A DNA stretch of 59,060 bases, taken from NCBI GenBank assembly GCA_902517815.1, contig CABYED010000010.1:1-59060 (forward strand), read 5' to 3'. The DNA comes from an uncultured SAR116 cluster alpha proteobacterium. GTDB lineage: Bacteria > Pseudomonadota > Alphaproteobacteria > Puniceispirillales > Marisalimonadaceae. Positions 1 through 8,790 of the stretch are shown here, piece after piece (position 1 is the first letter of the stretch; every line of letters starts with the position of its first letter). The position numbers and the translations under genes were made by a program. The notes under the pieces were generated by a model. It was not told where the DNA came from. It saw only the letters and a program-made list of their open reading frames with translations, and made no database searches.

Positions 1-34
1 TGCAATGATTAATTAAACTTCGGGAAAAAATTAA

Positions 35-526
35 GTGAGTTCTTCAAAAATACAAAAAAAACCAGACGAAAATTTTGAAAATGGTGCTGATCGAGGAGGT
101 TTACTTGGAAATAGAACAATTCTTCCAGATGACTACATTCCGTCTGTTGACGAAGAGTTTATGAATGACAACCAACTAGAATATTTTAGACAAAAATTAA
201 TTAATTGGAAAACAGAATTGCTTGAAGAGGCAACTGATACCAAGGGTAATTTATCTTCTGAAGGTTTGCAAAGACCTGATTTAGCTGATAGAGCTCAGGT
301 AGAATCTGATGCATCTATTCAATTACGAACTAGAGACAGGGAAAGAAAATTAATTAGCAAAATAGATGCTGCATTAAGAAGAATAGATTTAAAGACATAC
401 GGATATTGTGAAGAAACGGGTGAGCCAATCGGATTAGGTCGTTTGAAGGCAAGGCCAATTGCATCTTTAAGTGTTGATGCACAGGAACGACATGAAAAAA
501 TGGAAAAAATTCATAAAGACGAATAA
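35..526 (+). CDS. dksA: DksA/TraR-family RNA polymerase-binding transcription factor (cysteine-poor finger)
   Basis: A 163-residue DksA-family protein that would bind the RNA polymerase secondary channel and work with ppGpp on stable-RNA and stress promoters. The middle (about residues 50-125) fits the paired-helix coiled coil and includes the DLADRAQVESD stretch near its tip. The C-terminal finger keeps the family spacing and the IGLGRLKARPIA core, but only one of the four zinc cysteines is present (GYCEETGEPIG); the second pair reads SLSVDAQERHE. That form is common in alphaproteobacterial DksA, so zinc binding is unlikely. The start is GTG, directly after an in-frame TAA, so no longer reading is possible. 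recA follows after 135 bases with its own promoter. Confidence 0.9.
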   Translation: MSSSKIQKKPDENFENGADRGGLLGNRTILPDDYIPSVDEEFMNDNQLEYFRQKLINWKTELLEEATDTKGNLSSEGLQRPDLADRAQVESDASIQLRTRDRERKLISKIDAALRRIDLKTYGYCEETGEPIGLGRLKARPIASLSVDAQERHEKMEKIHKDE

Positions 527-555
527 TTTCACAAATAAATAAACAAACTAATATA

Positions 556-570
556 GAACAAAATAAGAAC
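556..570 (+). promoter_or_regulatory. Probable LexA (SOS) box of recA
   Basis: GAAC, seven bases, GAAC (556-559 and 567-570). This is the reverse complement of the alphaproteobacterial LexA box GTTC-N7-GTTC. It ends five bases before the -35 hexamer of the recA promoter, where bound repressor could block RNA polymerase. The match is seen directly; LexA binding is inferred, and lexA is not in this window. Confidence 0.75.
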
Positions 571-575
571 ATTTG

Positions 576-604
576 TTGACAAAAGAACAAAAGGTGAATA
601 TTAT
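576..604 (+). promoter_or_regulatory. Sigma-70 type promoter of recA
   Basis: A perfect -35 TTGACA (576-581), a 17-base spacer and TATTAT (599-604) as -10. Transcription would start near 611, giving a leader of about 50 bases that carries the ribosome site AAGGAG before the ATG at 662. The SOS box lies just upstream. Confidence 0.75.
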
Positions 605-661
605 TACAAAATATTTATTAGTTGAAAGAATTATAATCGTGTGTCAGTAAGGAGATAGATA

Positions 662-1732
662 ATGAGTGCTGAGGTTATTAAAATGTCAAATCAAGATAAA
701 GATAGAAACATAGCTTTAGAATCTGCAATTGGACAGATAGAGAAAGCGTTTGGTAAAGGCTCTGTTATGAAGTTGGGTACATCTGGAGAAAATTTAGATG
801 TGCAAGCTATATCTACTGGTTCACTTGGTCTAGATATAGCACTTGGTATAGGTGGTTTACCTAAAGGAAGAATTGTAGAAATTTATGGACCTGAAAGTTC
901 AGGTAAAACAACTCTAGCATTGCATGTTGTAGCAGAAGCGCAAAAAACAGGAGGGACTTGTGCGTTTGTAGACGCAGAACATGCTCTTGATCCAGTATAT
1001 GCAAAAAAATTAGGAGTAAACATTGATGATCTATTAATTTCTCAACCTGATGCAGGAGAACAGGCGTTGGAAATCGCTGACACATTAGTTAGATCAGGGG
1101 CTATATCTGTTTTGGTAGTTGATTCTGTAGCAGCATTAGTTCCTAGAGCTGAACTAGAAGGTGACATGGGTGATAGTCATATGGGTTTACAAGCTAGATT
1201 GATGAGTCAAGCTTTAAGAAAGTTAACTTCATCAATTTCTAAGTCCAATTGTTTAGTAATATTTATTAATCAGATTAGACAAAAAATAGGAATTATGTTT
1301 GGTAACCCAGAAACAACTTCAGGTGGAAATGCTCTTAAGTTTTATGCATCTGTTAGATTGGATATAAGAAGAATAGGAGCAATTAAAGATAAAGACGATA
1401 TAATAGGAAATCAAACTAGAGTTAAAGTTGTAAAAAATAAGGTTGCACCTCCATTTAGAACAGTTGAGTTTGATATTATGTATGGTGAAGGTATTTCTAA
1501 AAATGGTGAGATAGTAGATTTAGGAGTATCAGCAGACATAATTGAAAAATCTGGATCATGGTTTTCTTATAACGATCAAAGGATTGGTCAAGGTAGAGAA
1601 AATGTTAAAAACTTTCTCAATGAAAATTCTGAAATAGCACTAGAAATAGAGGATAAAATTAAAGGAAACACAGTCTTGGTTGAGGAAATTTTAATGAATC
1701 CAGACCAACAAATTCCTGAAGTAGAAAAATGA
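662..1732 (+). CDS. recA: RecA recombinase
   Basis: The strand-exchange ATPase of homologous recombination and the SOS co-protease, 356 residues, the usual length. Walker A GPESSGKT lies at residues 76-83, followed by the [10 protein letters not shown] segment, the [10 protein letters not shown] Walker B strand, the L1 loop around [13 protein letters not shown] and the L2 region with [10 protein letters not shown] and the [15 protein letters not shown] block. The C-terminal tail is acidic and ends PEVEK. A good ribosome site (aaggag, 649-654) fixes the ATG at 662. Transcription is from the promoter at 576-604 under a probable LexA site. alaS follows 70 bases later. Confidence 0.98.
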   Translation: MSAEVIKMSNQDKDRNIALESAIGQIEKAFGKGSVMKLGTSGENLDVQAISTGSLGLDIALGIGGLPKGRIVEIYGPESSGKTTLALHVVAEAQKTGGTCAFVDAEHALDPVYAKKLGVNIDDLLISQPDAGEQALEIADTLVRSGAISVLVVDSVAALVPRAELEGDMGDSHMGLQARLMSQALRKLTSSISKSNCLVIFINQIRQKIGIMFGNPETTSGGNALKFYASVRLDIRRIGAIKDKDDIIGNQTRVKVVKNKVAPPFRTVEFDIMYGEGISKNGEIVDLGVSADIIEKSGSWFSYNDQRIGQGRENVKNFLNENSEIALEIEDKIKGNTVLVEEILMNPDQQIPEVEK

Positions 1733-1751
1733 TTTTATTGTAGTTTTGTAT

Positions 1752-1803
1752 TATGTTAAATAGATGTTATCAAGAGATGAAGATAATTAGCTAGTTTAAC
1801 ATA
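1752..1803 (+). repeat. Inverted repeat abutting the alaS start codon
   Basis: TATGTTAAA (1752-1760) is the exact reverse complement of TTTAACATA (1795-1803). With TAG (1761-1763) and CTA (1791-1793) the stem extends to 12 pairs with one bulged G. The second arm runs into the first base of the alaS ATG, so in RNA the stem would hide the start region; in DNA it could be an operator. The repeat is seen directly; any role is inference. Confidence 0.45.
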
Positions 1804-4475
1804 TGAATAAGACTAAAAATTCAGTAAATGAAATTCGTTCTAAGTTCATAAATTATTTTAATAAGAATAATCATGAAGTTATAACATCGAGTAATCTTGT
1901 GCCAAACAATGATCCTACTTTGCTATTTACAAATGCTGGTATGGTTCAATTTAAAAATGTTTTTACTGGTTTAGAAAAAAGAGACTACAATAGAGCTGTA
2001 AGCTCACAAAAGTGTCTTCGTGCTGGTGGAAAGCATAATGATCTTGAAAATGTAGGTAGGACAGCTAGACATCATACATTTTTTGAAATGTTAGGTAATT
2101 TTTCATTTGGAGATTATTTCAAAGAAAAAGCAATATATCAAGCTTGGGAATTGTTAACAAAAGAATATGAACTTCCTAAAGAAAAGTTACTAGTTACAGT
2201 TTTTCATGATGATACAGAGGCTGAAAATTTATGGAAAAAAATTTCTGGATTAAGTGATAAAAAAATAATCAAAATTAGTACCAGTGATAATTTTTGGAGT
2301 ATGGGTGATACAGGTCCTTGTGGTCCTTGCTCAGAAATATTTTACGATCATGGTCCTTCAATTGAAGGAGGACCTCCTGGCTCTAAAAATGAAGATGGTG
2401 ATAGATTTATTGAAATTTGGAATTTAGTTTTTATGCAATATGAACAAATTTCTAAAAATGAAAGAGTTAATTTACCTAAGCCAAGTATTGATACAGGAAT
2501 GGGTTTAGAAAGAATATCAGCTGTTCTGCAAAACACTCATAATAATTATGAGACAGATATGATGAAAGATCTAGTTGAGGCTTCTTCATTAGTAATAGGT
2601 GTAGAAAAAACTAAAGATAATATTGTATCTCATAGAGTAGTAGCGGATCATTTAAGATCAATTTCTTTTTTAATTGCTGAAGGAGTTTTACCCAGCAATG
2701 AAGGCCGAGGATATGTATTAAGAAGAATAATGAGAAGAGCAATGCGCCACACACATCTTTTAGGCGCAAGTGATCCAGTAATATTCAAGTTAGTTAAATC
2801 TTTAATTGAACAAATGGGTGATGCTTTTCCAGAATTAGTTACTCAAAAATCGACTATAGAAAACACAATAAAGGATGAAGAAATTAAATTTAAAGATACA
2901 CTTGATAGAGGTATGAGTTTATTAATGAATGAAATAGACGAGAAAGTTTCTCCAGGCGTACTTTCTGGTCAAAAAGCTTTTGAATTATATGACACGTATG
3001 GATTTCCATTAGATTTAACAGAAGATGTTTTAAAATCATATGGGTGGAAGGTTGATCACCAGGGTTTTGAAAAATCTATGAATGAACAAAAAATTAAAGC
3101 AAGACAGGCTTGGTCAGGTTCAGGTGATGATGCTTATAATCAAGATTTTTTAAAATTATTATTAGATTTACCACCTACTAGCTTTAGAGGATATGATGAA
3201 AATACTTTTGAAACTAAAATTGATTTAATTATAAAAAATAATAAAATTGTAGATAATGTTTCAGCTAATGAACAAGTCGATATTATATGCAATGAGACAA
3301 TTTTTTATGCTGAATCTGGTGGCCAGATATCTGATAAAGGATTTATCATAGGAAAAAATTTAAAGGCTAATATTTTAAATTCAAAAAAATTAACTGTTGG
3401 AAACGGTAAAATTATTTTTGTTTCAACAATAGAAATTGTATCAGGAAAAATCACAGTTGGTAATATAATTAACCAAGTAATAGATTTAGATTTCAGAAAA
3501 CAAATATGTTCACATCATTCAGCAACTCATCTTCTTCATGAAGCATTGAGACAAAAATTAGGTTTGCATGTCGCTCAAAAAGGTTCATTAGTTACTAATG
3601 AAAAACTAAGATTTGATTTTAGTCATCAAAAACCAATTTCTTCAGAATTAATTAAAGAAATTGAAGATGAAGTAAATTATAGAATATTTTGTAACGATAA
3701 AGTTAGCACTAAAGTGATGTCTCCCGATAAGGCTATTGAAAAAGGAGCTATAGCTCTATTTGGTGAAAAATATGGAGATGAAGTCAGAGTAGTATCAATT
3801 GGAAAAAGTATAGATAATGATAGAGAGGCTTGGTCAGTTGAATTATGTGGAGGCACACACGTAAAAAATACTTCTGAAATTTCAACCTTTAAAATATTAT
3901 CAGAGACTGGTGTTTCATCTGGAGTTCGTAGAATTGAAGCCTTAACAAATATGGCTGCAATAAACTATTATAACAACGAGATAGATAAAATTAGATACAT
4001 CTCTTCTTCTCTAAAAACAAATAGTACTCAAGTCACAAAAAAAATTGAGCAATTACTCTCAGAAAATCAAAAAATAAAAAAGGAATTAAAACTTCTTAAA
4101 AATAAATCACATCTTAATTCTGATAATAATTCAACTAAAGAAACGCTAAATGGAATAGTATTTGAGTATAAAATATATGATGATTTAGTAGTTAAAGAGT
4201 TAAAGCCTAACGCAGAAAATTTTATCAAAAATAATAATTCAAATATTGTTTGTTTAATTAGTAAAATTGATAATAAAGCTTCTATAGTCGTTGCTGTAGA
4301 TAAATCTCTTACTTCTAAATTTAGTGCAGTAGAAATGGTAAATGAAGTCTCAGCAATTTTAGGAGGTAAAGGAGGTGGTGGAAGACTGGATATGGCTCAG
4401 TCTGGAGGATCAGATCCAAAAAATAGTCTACAAGCTATTAATAAGATAAAAGATTACATTAAACTTAAAATTTAG
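1803..4475 (+). CDS. alaS: Alanyl-tRNA synthetase
   Basis: Charges tRNA-Ala, 890 residues, complete. The N-terminal class II catalytic core has the motif around LRAGGKHNDLENVG and RTARHHTFFEMLGNFSFGDY, the GDTGPCGPCSEIFYD block and the motif 3 region with GMGLERI. The editing domain carries the zinc-type ligands HHSATH (about residue 570) and CGGTH (about residue 681). The C-Ala tail ends with GGKGGGGRLDMAQSGGSD, the conserved glycine-rich signature. The start is ATG, immediately after one arm of a 12-pair inverted repeat. The next gene begins nine bases after the stop, so the two are probably co-transcribed. Confidence 0.97.
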   Translation: MNKTKNSVNEIRSKFINYFNKNNHEVITSSNLVPNNDPTLLFTNAGMVQFKNVFTGLEKRDYNRAVSSQKCLRAGGKHNDLENVGRTARHHTFFEMLGNFSFGDYFKEKAIYQAWELLTKEYELPKEKLLVTVFHDDTEAENLWKKISGLSDKKIIKISTSDNFWSMGDTGPCGPCSEIFYDHGPSIEGGPPGSKNEDGDRFIEIWNLVFMQYEQISKNERVNLPKPSIDTGMGLERISAVLQNTHNNYETDMMKDLVEASSLVIGVEKTKDNIVSHRVVADHLRSISFLIAEGVLPSNEGRGYVLRRIMRRAMRHTHLLGASDPVIFKLVKSLIEQMGDAFPELVTQKSTIENTIKDEEIKFKDTLDRGMSLLMNEIDEKVSPGVLSGQKAFELYDTYGFPLDLTEDVLKSYGWKVDHQGFEKSMNEQKIKARQAWSGSGDDAYNQDFLKLLLDLPPTSFRGYDENTFETKIDLIIKNNKIVDNVSANEQVDIICNETIFYAESGGQISDKGFIIGKNLKANILNSKKLTVGNGKIIFVSTIEIVSGKITVGNIINQVIDLDFRKQICSHHSATHLLHEALRQKLGLHVAQKGSLVTNEKLRFDFSHQKPISSELIKEIEDEVNYRIFCNDKVSTKVMSPDKAIEKGAIALFGEKYGDEVRVVSIGKSIDNDREAWSVELCGGTHVKNTSEISTFKILSETGVSSGVRRIEALTNMAAINYYNNEIDKIRYISSSLKTNSTQVTKKIEQLLSENQKIKKELKLLKNKSHLNSDNNSTKETLNGIVFEYKIYDDLVVKELKPNAENFIKNNNSNIVCLISKIDNKASIVVAVDKSLTSKFSAVEMVNEVSAILGGKGGGGRLDMAQSGGSDPKNSLQAINKIKDYIKLKI

Positions 4476-4483
4476 AGAATATA

Positions 4484-5653
4484 TTGTTAGAAAATTTAAA
4501 CGAAGAAATAATTTCTTTTAAAGAAACTGCAATTATGCAAATTGCAAATTTTGGAAGAAAATACCAATTAGAGAGTGGAAATTATGTCTATCCTGCTTGG
4601 TTTGGGGAAGGCGATACATCTACAAGTAATTTAATTAACAACAAAACTATTGAAGCTTTAAATCAAGGAAAAACATTTTATACATATCAAAACGGTGTAC
4701 CTCAATTACGGTCAGAAATCTCAAAATATATGAATGAAGTTTTTAACATCAATACGAAGCCTGAACATCATAGTGTTGTCACAGGTGGAATGATGGGGCT
4801 TAGGTTAATTTGTGATTTAATTATCAGTGATGGCGATGAAGTCGTGATGGTTGGTCCTGTATGGCCTAACATAAGGTCGTCAGTTTTATTAAAAAAAGGT
4901 AATATAAAAGAAGTTTCATTAAGATTAAAAGATAGTCAATGGATATTAGATTTTGAAAAACTATTGAATACAATTACGCATAAAACAAAAATGGTTTTTG
5001 TTAATAGTCCTGGAAATCCAACAGGATGGGTGATGTCAAAAAAACAGCAAGAAATCCTATTTAATCATGTGCGAGAAATGGGATGCTGGTTAATTTCTGA
5101 TGAAGTTTATCATCAAATAATGTTTAATGATGATGTATCACCAAGTTTTCTTCAATTATCTAAGTCAACTGATAAATTAATAGTCATCAACTCAGCTTCA
5201 AAGAGCTTCAATATGACAGGATGGAGAATAGGCTGGATAACACATCCTGAAGAATTAGGGTCTCATATAGCTAAATTAGTCCAAATAACAACAACGGGTG
5301 TGCCAGAGTTTCTTCAAAATGGTCTAATATCAGCATTGCAAAACTACAAACTTCTTACAAAAGAAGTACGTCTAAATTTAAAAAAATCTAGAGATATAAT
5401 GTTTCAAAGATTAGTTGAGTGGAAGCGAGTTGAGTGTAGTATTCCAGAAGCTGCATTTTATGCTTTTTTTAAAGTAAATGATATAAAAGATTCCTTAGAA
5501 TTTGCAAAAAAATTAATTATTGATACTAATGTTGGGGTAGCACCAGGCATTGCGTTTGGAGAGTCAGGTGAAGGTCATTTAAGAATATGTTTTGCAGCCA
5601 AACAAAGCTTCATAAAAGAAATTATGGATAGATTAGAGCCAGCCTTGAATTAA
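4484..5653 (+). CDS. PLP-dependent aminotransferase, class I/II
   Basis: A 389-residue fold-type I aminotransferase. The cofactor features are visible: NSPGNPTGW (asparagine that holds the pyridine ring), LISDEVYHQ (Asp/Tyr pair) and SASKSFNMTGWRIGW with the Schiff-base lysine; a late arginine lies in GHLRICFA. It belongs to the broad aspartate-aminotransferase-like group; the substrate cannot be read from sequence. The start is TTG eight bases after the alaS stop, which suggests coupling to alaS. The 3' end meets the next minus-strand gene with only two bases between stops, inside a small hairpin (5641-5666). Confidence 0.85.
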   Translation: MLENLNEEIISFKETAIMQIANFGRKYQLESGNYVYPAWFGEGDTSTSNLINNKTIEALNQGKTFYTYQNGVPQLRSEISKYMNEVFNINTKPEHHSVVTGGMMGLRLICDLIISDGDEVVMVGPVWPNIRSSVLLKKGNIKEVSLRLKDSQWILDFEKLLNTITHKTKMVFVNSPGNPTGWVMSKKQQEILFNHVREMGCWLISDEVYHQIMFNDDVSPSFLQLSKSTDKLIVINSASKSFNMTGWRIGWITHPEELGSHIAKLVQITTTGVPEFLQNGLISALQNYKLLTKEVRLNLKKSRDIMFQRLVEWKRVECSIPEAAFYAFFKVNDIKDSLEFAKKLIIDTNVGVAPGIAFGESGEGHLRICFAAKQSFIKEIMDRLEPALN

Positions 5654-5666
5654 AATCACCAAGGCT
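5641..5666. terminator. Hairpin across a convergent gene junction (possible bidirectional terminator)
   Basis: AGCCTTG (5641-5647) pairs with CAAGGCT (5660-5666), with a 12-base loop that holds both stop codons of the converging genes. A short T tract follows on the plus strand. The stem is only seven pairs and the U tract is poor, so it is a weak candidate terminator. Confidence 0.35.
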
Positions 5667-7020
5667 TTATGGCATTTTTAAGTGATTTATAACCTTCAAT
5701 AAATCCAGGTCTGTTACTACCGTATATTCCATCAAATATATTTAAAACATTATCCAACCAATCTCTAAGTTCAATGTTATTAGGATTAGCATCTAAGTAT
5801 GCGTCTCTAATTAAAACAAAATGAATTCTTGGGTCGTAAGGTTTTTTTGTTCCACCCATAGTTTCATCACCATCAAGAAGTCTTAAAAGCATAGCGTCAG
5901 CTGATCCTAGTGTTTGTTCATGAATAGGTGGTCCAGACATTCTATGCATTACTGAAGTCATATCTCTTCCGTTACCAGTTGTGTAGCCCATAGACTTCCA
6001 TGCTGTATCTATATTAATATCACTCTTAACATGGTTAAGAATTTTTGTGCCAAAATCTCTTAATGGGTCAGATATATCAGCAAGTAAATCAGTCAATCTA
6101 TCTCCATCCAAATCAGTTGCTAATACTATACATTCTTGTTTGTTAATTATATCCCATACTAATAGTCCATAATTAGTATCAGAAATGTGTTGTTCAATTC
6201 TTCCAGACCAATTTTCCATACCATCCTTAAAATCTTTAGGTAAAAGAGAAATTATTTTATCAATGTTTGTTTTATGTTCTTCGTAAGCATTTACAGCCCA
6301 TTTTCGACCAACAGTGAATTTTGTTCCTTCAAGAAGCCAAATTAATATGCCTGCATTAATTCCATCTTCCATCGCCTGTGTTGGTTTAAAAGCAACTCTA
6401 CCTAATTTACCTGTATCATTAATCATCTTTAAAAATAGACGACAAGCATAAGCCATCTGAATGGCAGGAGTATTCATTTCAGTATGTACAATTCCAGTTT
6501 TTTCATTAACACTAAATTTAGATTTATCTTGTGAATAAGGTAAACATGGCATACATCTTACAACTGTGATTGGACCGTATGGACGAACGTTACAAAATAC
6601 CCCTGCTTGTGTTCTTAAAGGTGCATTTCCAGACTTACCCATTACAACAACTTTATTTCCAGAACCATTATTAACATATGCATCACCAGCAGTTGACCAT
6701 TTTATTGATGTGTTTTGCATATTGCCAAACCAGCTTAATGCTTCAAGTTTTGTGTCATGTCGCATTTGTGACCACATTGGAATTGCATAAAAAGGAAGAT
6801 TTAAGATATCAGCGGCTGCAATAGTTCCTAATAATGCGTAAGCATCTGTTAATGAATGGCATACTGGATTTATAATCCCGTCATGTTTTCCGCCTTTCCA
6901 TACAATTGCATTTGGATACCCATTTGGCCTTACCTCGGTCTTTTGGTAAAGTTCTCCAAGAACAGTCTTTAAGTCACCACCTTCAGATTCAGTAACAGCT
7001 ATTTTCATCAAATCTAACAT
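5656..7020 (-). CDS. Uncharacterised 454-residue protein
   Basis: I do not recognise this family. The protein is soluble, with no signal peptide or membrane segment. Visible landmarks are AIVWKGGKHDGIINPVCHS near the N terminus, PMWSQMRHDTK, NVRPYGPITVVRCMPCLPYS with a CxPC pair, VHTEMNTPAIQ, ATDLDGDRLTDLLADISDP and TTGNGRDMTSVMHRMSGPP. The density of His, Asp, Cys and Trp in such blocks looks like an enzyme active site or metal site rather than a structural protein. The gene is alone on its strand: 72 bases separate it from the LOG gene upstream and it faces the aminotransferase gene. Two ATG codons lie near the 5' end (7020 and 7008); the second would give MKIAVTE. Codon use matches the neighbours, so it is probably resident. 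Confidence 0.8.
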   Translation of the reverse strand: MLDLMKIAVTESEGGDLKTVLGELYQKTEVRPNGYPNAIVWKGGKHDGIINPVCHSLTDAYALLGTIAAADILNLPFYAIPMWSQMRHDTKLEALSWFGNMQNTSIKWSTAGDAYVNNGSGNKVVVMGKSGNAPLRTQAGVFCNVRPYGPITVVRCMPCLPYSQDKSKFSVNEKTGIVHTEMNTPAIQMAYACRLFLKMINDTGKLGRVAFKPTQAMEDGINAGILIWLLEGTKFTVGRKWAVNAYEEHKTNIDKIISLLPKDFKDGMENWSGRIEQHISDTNYGLLVWDIINKQECIVLATDLDGDRLTDLLADISDPLRDFGTKILNHVKSDINIDTAWKSMGYTTGNGRDMTSVMHRMSGPPIHEQTLGSADAMLLRLLDGDETMGGTKKPYDPRIHFVLIRDAYLDANPNNIELRDWLDNVLNIFDGIYGSNRPGFIEGYKSLKNAIKPW

Positions 7021-7092
7021 TTCAAGTCCCTAATTTTTTAAGAAAAATTTTAATTCATATGTATATCATTCATACATAAATTAATAAATTTT

Positions 7093-7653
7093 TTAAATAT
7101 CTTTTAGAAAAATTTTTAAAGAATCTATGTTTCCCAATTCCTCAAAATAATTTAAATTATGTCCTCCCATATATTCTTCTTTAATAAGATGATTAATTAG
7201 AGAAATAAGAGGATCCCAAAAATTATTGAAATTAATAATACCAATTTTTTTATTAACAATTTGATTTAATTGGCACCAAGTTAAAACCTCGAAACATTCA
7301 TCAAGTGTTCCCACACCACCTGGCAAGATCAAGAAAGCATCAGATTTTTTGTACATCATTTGTTTTCTTTGGTGCATATTCTCTGTAATTATTAAGTGAG
7401 TATTATATTTATTTGAATGTTTTGTCTCTTGTATATCTTTTTTAATTAAAAAATTAGGTATTATACCTGTTGTTTTAGAGCCATGCTTAATTGCTGTTTC
7501 TGATACTTTTCCCATTATACCATTTTCGCCACCACCAAAAACAATATCAAAATTATTCTCTGCGATAATTTGACCAACAATTTTAGCAGATTTTATGTTC
7601 TCACTATTTTTGCCTGATTTAGAACCGCCAAATACACATATCTTTTTTCTCAA
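7093..7653 (-). CDS. LOG family protein (nucleotide 5'-monophosphate phosphoribohydrolase-like)
   Basis: A 186-residue Rossmann-like protein of the TIGR00730/LOG family, whose members release bases from nucleoside 5'-monophosphates (cytokinin activation in plants; in bacteria often nucleotide salvage or unknown). The N-terminal CVFGGSKSGK and VFGGGENGIMG segments and the hallmark PGGVGTLDE motif with its catalytic Arg/Glu region (MHQRKQMM before it) are present. Length and motif order are normal. It diverges from the LysM gene across a 94-base AT-rich spacer and precedes the unknown 454-residue gene on the same strand. The substrate is not predictable here. Confidence 0.88.
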   Translation of the reverse strand: MRKKICVFGGSKSGKNSENIKSAKIVGQIIAENNFDIVFGGGENGIMGKVSETAIKHGSKTTGIIPNFLIKKDIQETKHSNKYNTHLIITENMHQRKQMMYKKSDAFLILPGGVGTLDECFEVLTWCQLNQIVNKKIGIINFNNFWDPLISLINHLIKEEYMGGHNLNYFEELGNIDSLKIFLKDI

Positions 7654-7747
7654 AAACTACCTCTTATAAATAATAAACTTAAAAAATTTATATATTATTC
7701 TAATTATTTACTTTAAAATAAAACATCAGTTTTTAACAAGGTTTTCT

Positions 7748-8776
7748 ATGAATTCTTCAAAAGTAATATATTTTTTACTTACTGGCGCAATAATAGCAGC
7801 ATTAGCTCTTTTCGTAGTTTTTTATGAAACTGAAACTGTTGATGAAAAAGAGGTAGTTGTACCTTTGGTAAATAAAAAAGTTGATGCTAAGCCAATTGAA
7901 GTTAAACCAACAAGAGAAGAAACAGCTAAAACATTAAAATTAGAAGTTGTTAGAGTAAGATCAGACGGAAGCCTCGTTGTTGCAGGAAAAGGATTGCCAA
8001 ATTCAAAAATAGAAATTATTTCTAATGCAGAAGTAATTGCTATTACAACAAGCGACAAAATTGGAGATTTTGTTGCTGTGCCACAAAAGCAATTAAAAAG
8101 TGGAGAATATTTTTTATCTTTTAGGCAAACAACCGAAGATAATAATATAGTAATTGCAAATAAATCTGTCGCTATAAATGTTACTGGAAAAAAAGATGAT
8201 GTACCAATTGTAGCTATCGTTGATAGTCAAGGAAAATTAGGCGCCAAAGTTATTCAAGCTCCTGGTTTAGAAAAAAAAGAACAGAGTATTAAAATTACCA
8301 AACAAATAAATTCAAAAACCATTGAAGAACCTCAAATTAAAATCCTGGCTATAACACATGACTCAAAAGTAGGACAACTTGTGCTATCAGGAATTGCTTA
8401 TAATGGTGTGCAAGTGAATGCTGGATTTACAGGTAAAGAAACTTCATCAACTAAAATAATTAATGATGAATGGACTTTATCAATTCCTGGTAAGTTGATT
8501 GCAGGAAAACAAAAAGTTTTTGCGGTTCTTTTAGGCAAAAATGGTAAAGTATTAAGTGAAAACTCTATTATAATTAGTGGTAAAAGTGTTGAAAATGCAG
8601 ATGGAAAAACTTTAATTATTGTCCAAAAAGGAGACGCTTTATGGAATATAGCATATCAAAGGTTAGGATTAGGTAATCGTTATATTGATATTGTTGAACT
8701 TAATAAAGATAAAATTAAAAACCCTGATTTAATTTATCCTAAACAACTCTTCATAATACCAAACAAATTAAATTAA
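7748..8776 (+). CDS. Membrane-anchored LysM protein
   Basis: A 342-residue protein with one N-terminal transmembrane or uncleaved signal segment (residues about 6-27), a variable middle that looks like repeated beta-rich Ig-like modules (about 50-130 and 190-275, each with a GKxLPNSKIEI/GxVQVNAG-like turn), and a C-terminal LysM module (about 290-341: IVQKGDALWNIAYQRLG, then NPDLIYPKQLFIIP). LysM binds peptidoglycan, so the protein probably sits in the inner membrane facing the wall. This architecture is common in alphaproteobacteria without a firm role. The ATG has a weak AAGG ribosome site. The CDP-alcohol phosphatidyltransferase gene starts 14 bases downstream. Confidence 0.85.
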   Translation: MNSSKVIYFLLTGAIIAALALFVVFYETETVDEKEVVVPLVNKKVDAKPIEVKPTREETAKTLKLEVVRVRSDGSLVVAGKGLPNSKIEIISNAEVIAITTSDKIGDFVAVPQKQLKSGEYFLSFRQTTEDNNIVIANKSVAINVTGKKDDVPIVAIVDSQGKLGAKVIQAPGLEKKEQSIKITKQINSKTIEEPQIKILAITHDSKVGQLVLSGIAYNGVQVNAGFTGKETSSTKIINDEWTLSIPGKLIAGKQKVFAVLLGKNGKVLSENSIIISGKSVENADGKTLIIVQKGDALWNIAYQRLGLGNRYIDIVELNKDKIKNPDLIYPKQLFIIPNKLN

Positions 8777-8790
8777 AAATTTATATTTAA

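Noticed and set aside
1733-1802. T-box-like leader before alaS
   Set aside because: T-boxes are a Gram-positive element, and none of the T-box core sequence or a terminator is present; only a simple inverted repeat is seen.
7044-7080. Inverted repeat ATGTAT/ATACAT upstream of the unknown 454-residue gene
   Set aside because: Six-base A/T-rich arms are expected by chance in a spacer of this composition; noted but not enough for an operator call.
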